This document shows positions 61,001 to 64,000 of a stretch of DNA of 64,000 nucleotides, piece after piece (position 1 is the stretch's first letter; the number at the start of each line of letters is the position of its first letter). The notes beneath the pieces are model-generated. The model made no database searches and was not told the origin of the DNA. It saw only the letters and a program-made list of their open reading frames with translations. The DNA is from Eopsaltria australis (taxonomy: Eukaryota; Chordata; Aves; Passeriformes; Petroicidae). The stretch is taken from contig JAVTVJ010000373.1 in the NCBI GenBank assembly GCA_034509425.1, positions 992,001 through 1,056,000 on the forward strand, in the 5' to 3' direction. A program made the position numbers and the translations under genes.

Positions 61001-64000
61001 CTTATAGCATATAAGGATTCAGAATGAGTTTTAAAAACTGCATTTGTTGGAACATTTCAATGTTGATCCATTTTACAGCTGAAAGGTAATGGCATTTTTA
61101 AATATTCATTTTATTTTCCTGATACAAAGTCACCTGCACTGTGTTTGCCTCCCTTTTGCTGTAAATTCTTTGAGGCATGAAATAGCTTGCCAGTTGTCTC
61201 TTATGCTCAGAAGTTAATGAATGGTTATCAGTTTATTGCAGATAATAACTTAGCTACAAACCGTAATGCATGCTTAAGCTCATTGTGTAGAATTTTTGCC
61301 TTAAGACAATGTTTAATCAGTGGCTGTAGGTTTAAGAATGTCATTCCAGGCTGTGCTTTCTCCCAGGACTTCACAACTGAAACCTTTTCCTCCCCTGTCA
61401 TCCTGCCCCATTCTTCGAGCAAAACTTTTGTCAGCTTTGAAATGCTTCCAATTTTGCTACAAACTTGCAGTAGCTTTTAATTGAGCAGATGTTCTGCCTT
61501 TGTCTTGTGGTGAGTCGTTAGTAATCATTCTGACTGGTGAAAATGAATGACCTCCAGTTTTTCCTAGTCTTGTACCTATGAAATAAAGTCTGTCCTTGAC
61601 ATGTTTCCTTGTGTTAGGGATGTGAGTTTACAATAAGGAAGCATAAAATCTCTGTGGACTCAACCCTGCAATTATTTCCTATTAGAATAAAGACAGAAAG
61701 AGGTTTTCATTTTATTCAGCTTGTATTGCTCCTAGAATTGGTAATTTCCAAAACTGTATTTTTTTTTCGTATGTGTTTTCTTTTTATGCATATGTATGCT
61801 TCTTAAGCAAAAAAAAAAAACCAAAACAAAACAAACAAAAAAAAAAAAAACAAAAAAAAAAATCTGGGTTAATTTTAATTGGAAGAATTATATTCTCTTA
61901 AATTTACGTCATAGCTGAAATAAATAAAACATGATGTTTCAGCAGTCTTTTCAAAATTAAGAACTAAATTTTTTAAAGTTGTTTCCCAATCAATTTTAGA
62001 TTACATTAATTATAAAAATCCATTCATTCATTCTTCTTGTTTTCTATTTTAAAGTTACTGAGGTTATATTTAACAAATAACTGTGGTGTGCATTTGAGGA
62101 AACAAATTTTTACTAAGGCAGTGCGGTTACTGCTGGCACTCTGTGCAAGGTAATGTGGTGGTGGTAGGCCATCAAATAGACCTGTTACTTAATGAGATTT
62201 ACTACAAAGCTTTGAACAGTATTGGCTTCAATATCAGGCTATCTTCTAATAGAAATTGTATCTTTTTCTATTTTAAAAATGTCATAGCAGTTACTGGAAA
62301 AACATTAAAAACATTTGGATTCCCTTCTTCTAGCATCGTGCTAGTTTTTCACCGTTTGCATAATTGTGTGTTGACAAAACCTCATTGACAGAAAGTTGAC
62401 TCTGAAATCTGTACAGTCAGCATAAACGCTGTATGTTGATGTGGCTGCAGTTCCTATAGAACTGTCCAGGAGGAGTGATGTTTTCCAGTTACTCAGTCTA
62501 GTTCCTCTGCCTGTTTCAGCAGTGGACTTTACTTGGAAGCAAATCTCCCTTCTCCTCATGCTGAAAGACTATGAACTGCTTAATTATGCTGTGGCGTGGG
62601 GAGATGTCAGTGCAGCTGCTGCTCTGTAAACCCCCCAAAGTGGTGTTTAGGTGGTACTGCTGGGTGCTCTGGGGGAAGGTCAGGTGCTCCCTTTTGATTC
62701 TGGATTACCTGCTCCAAGCAGAGCCTGGCCCTGTCTTCAGGAACTGTGCTTTCCTTTCACCACTTGAATTCTGCAACAACTGTCAGGGTTTCACCAATGA
62801 CCAAGACCCACTGTGGCTCAATTTTGGGGCCTCCACAGCCAAAATATTTCCGTAGGAAGGGCTGATGTGTCCTGGTTTGTTGTGTAAACAAAGTTGTTTC
62901 ACAATAAGATGAAGAATTTTTCCAGGATGTTGTTGTGAAGAGAAGATGTTTCTGGTGAACACAGGGAGTAGCAGCCCAGGAAATGAACATTCAAGAGGAT
63001 TAATGTAGTTTGAAGAAGTGAAAGGACATTATTGGGACATATAAAAATTGCCTGGAGAAAGCCTAACTTACAATAACTTTAATTCTAGAAAAAAACCCTA
63101 GTCTAAACCAACAAATATTCAGAATTAAATTGCTTTTCTGTGTAATGCAAAAGCATTATTCTGTTTTAGTCTTTTTTTTAACCTAATTGACAATTTAAAG
63201 TTGCATTATTCCTAAACTCACTTTAAATACTCAGTGTTTAAAAAGCTGATTGTCTAAAAAGTCTTAGTAGAGTGATTAGGTTTTTTAATTGCATGCTCAG
63301 TTTCACTGAAAAGATGATCATTAAAAAGATCAGTGCCAGACACAGAAATAGTGTTCAGTTAGACTGTAAGACTTAGACAACTTCATCTTTCTTGACAGAT
63401 GTTGAACTTCTCCGTGTAGATAAGATTAAAATTAAAAAAAACGAGAAATTACAAGTGGAGCTTGTCTACCTACTTGCAAAATGGCCAGCAGCAAGAAGAG
63501 CAAGTGAAACCCACCAAAATTTAACTGTGGCTTGATTATGCTTTGGTTTTGTTTTCTAGGTGGCCAGAGTACACTTGCGTATCTCTTTCCAACAGAACAG
63601 GAGCTGGTGTTCTTCAACACTAATTTTGGTTGCTGCCTTCCACATCCTTCAGCTAACCTGAAATTTGAAATAATGCTCTATTTTAAATATATTTTTGCAG
63701 TTGCAGTCATATTTCTCAGTGAGAGTTAGGTTTGTAGCTTTCTTTTCTCTGTGAGCTCAAGGTCTGACCTTAGGAGGTGTTTAGTGTGTCCACTTTTGAT
63801 GCAGGGATCAGACACTGGACATAAGGTTCAGGAGATGGATCATCTTGTGGGATTGAGCCATTTCACTTCATTTCTGACCTAATCAGTATTTGAACTCAAG
63901 TTTCAGGAAATGAATGCTTGCTCTTGCCATGTCATTTCTATGAGATGCTGCAATGAATTGGAAAATTATACTTCAAGAGGACACGAGAACTCGGAACATC
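58016..64000. other. SMYD3 intron 1, distal
   Basis: AT-rich intron to the end of the window, with an A-rich tract at 61809-61862. No exon, RNA gene or clear transposon recognised. Short frames near 61187-61480 and 62571-62855 lack support. Confidence 0.5.
61809..61862 (+). repeat. A-rich low-complexity tract
   Basis: A runs interrupted by single C or CC bases. It could be the tail of an old retroinsertion, but the sequence before it was not recognised as one. Confidence 0.8.

Noticed and set aside
62866..63000. Possible LTR start (TGTCCTGGTTTG) near 62868
   Set aside because: Only the first dozen bases resemble the ERVL LTR end; the following sequence does not match, and no second end or duplication was seen.
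44340..64000. Search for SMYD3 exon 2
   Set aside because: No frame with the remaining MYND Cys/His pattern bounded by AG/GT was found; the exon must lie beyond the window, consistent with the very long first introns of this gene.

Overview
This window looks like nuclear DNA from a bird, most likely a passerine. It has compact spliced genes with GT/AG introns, CR1 LINE fragments ending in the avian-type ATTCTATtct tail, worn MIR-like SINE pieces, and a young LTR retrovirus of the avian ERVL type. The species is not identifiable from what I can see. Gene order is CNST (minus strand), TFB2M (plus), SMYD3 (plus), which matches the order I know from human 1q44, so this is a conserved syntenic block.

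Layout. Positions 1-266 are the 3' end of an LTR. From 1.4 to 14.4 kb, five coding exons give the first ~274 residues of consortin (CNST), read leftwards; the rest of the gene lies left of the window. A probable CNST 5'UTR exon sits at 26.3 kb and the promoter/first exon in a CpG island at 27.8-28.9 kb. The same island starts TFB2M rightwards. All eight TFB2M exons are present (28408-37885) and the splice phases close into an unbroken 392-codon frame for the mitochondrial transcription factor. A 6.3 kb intergenic stretch leads to a second CpG island at 44.0-44.7 kb with SMYD3 exon 1. The remaining ~20 kb is SMYD3 intron 1; I found no second exon.

The main accessory item is a nearly 4.75 kb ERVL-type provirus in SMYD3 intron 1, lying on the minus strand (45578-50324), bounded by a 5-bp GCATG duplication. 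Its LTRs differ by about 1% plus a 37-bp tandem repeat present three times in one and once in the other. It carries gag-like remnants followed directly by an integrase remnant, with protease, RT and RNase H absent. Several of its stop codons, and the skew of LTR differences, fit G-to-A change on the proviral sense strand.

CNST and TFB2M share a divergent promoter but have unrelated jobs (connexin cargo sorting at the trans-Golgi; mitochondrial transcription initiation). SMYD3 is a lysine methyltransferase. I found no bacterial-type operon, CRISPR array, tRNA or rRNA. Product names come from remembered human proteins compared by eye; exon limits come from reading frames and GT/AG signals.
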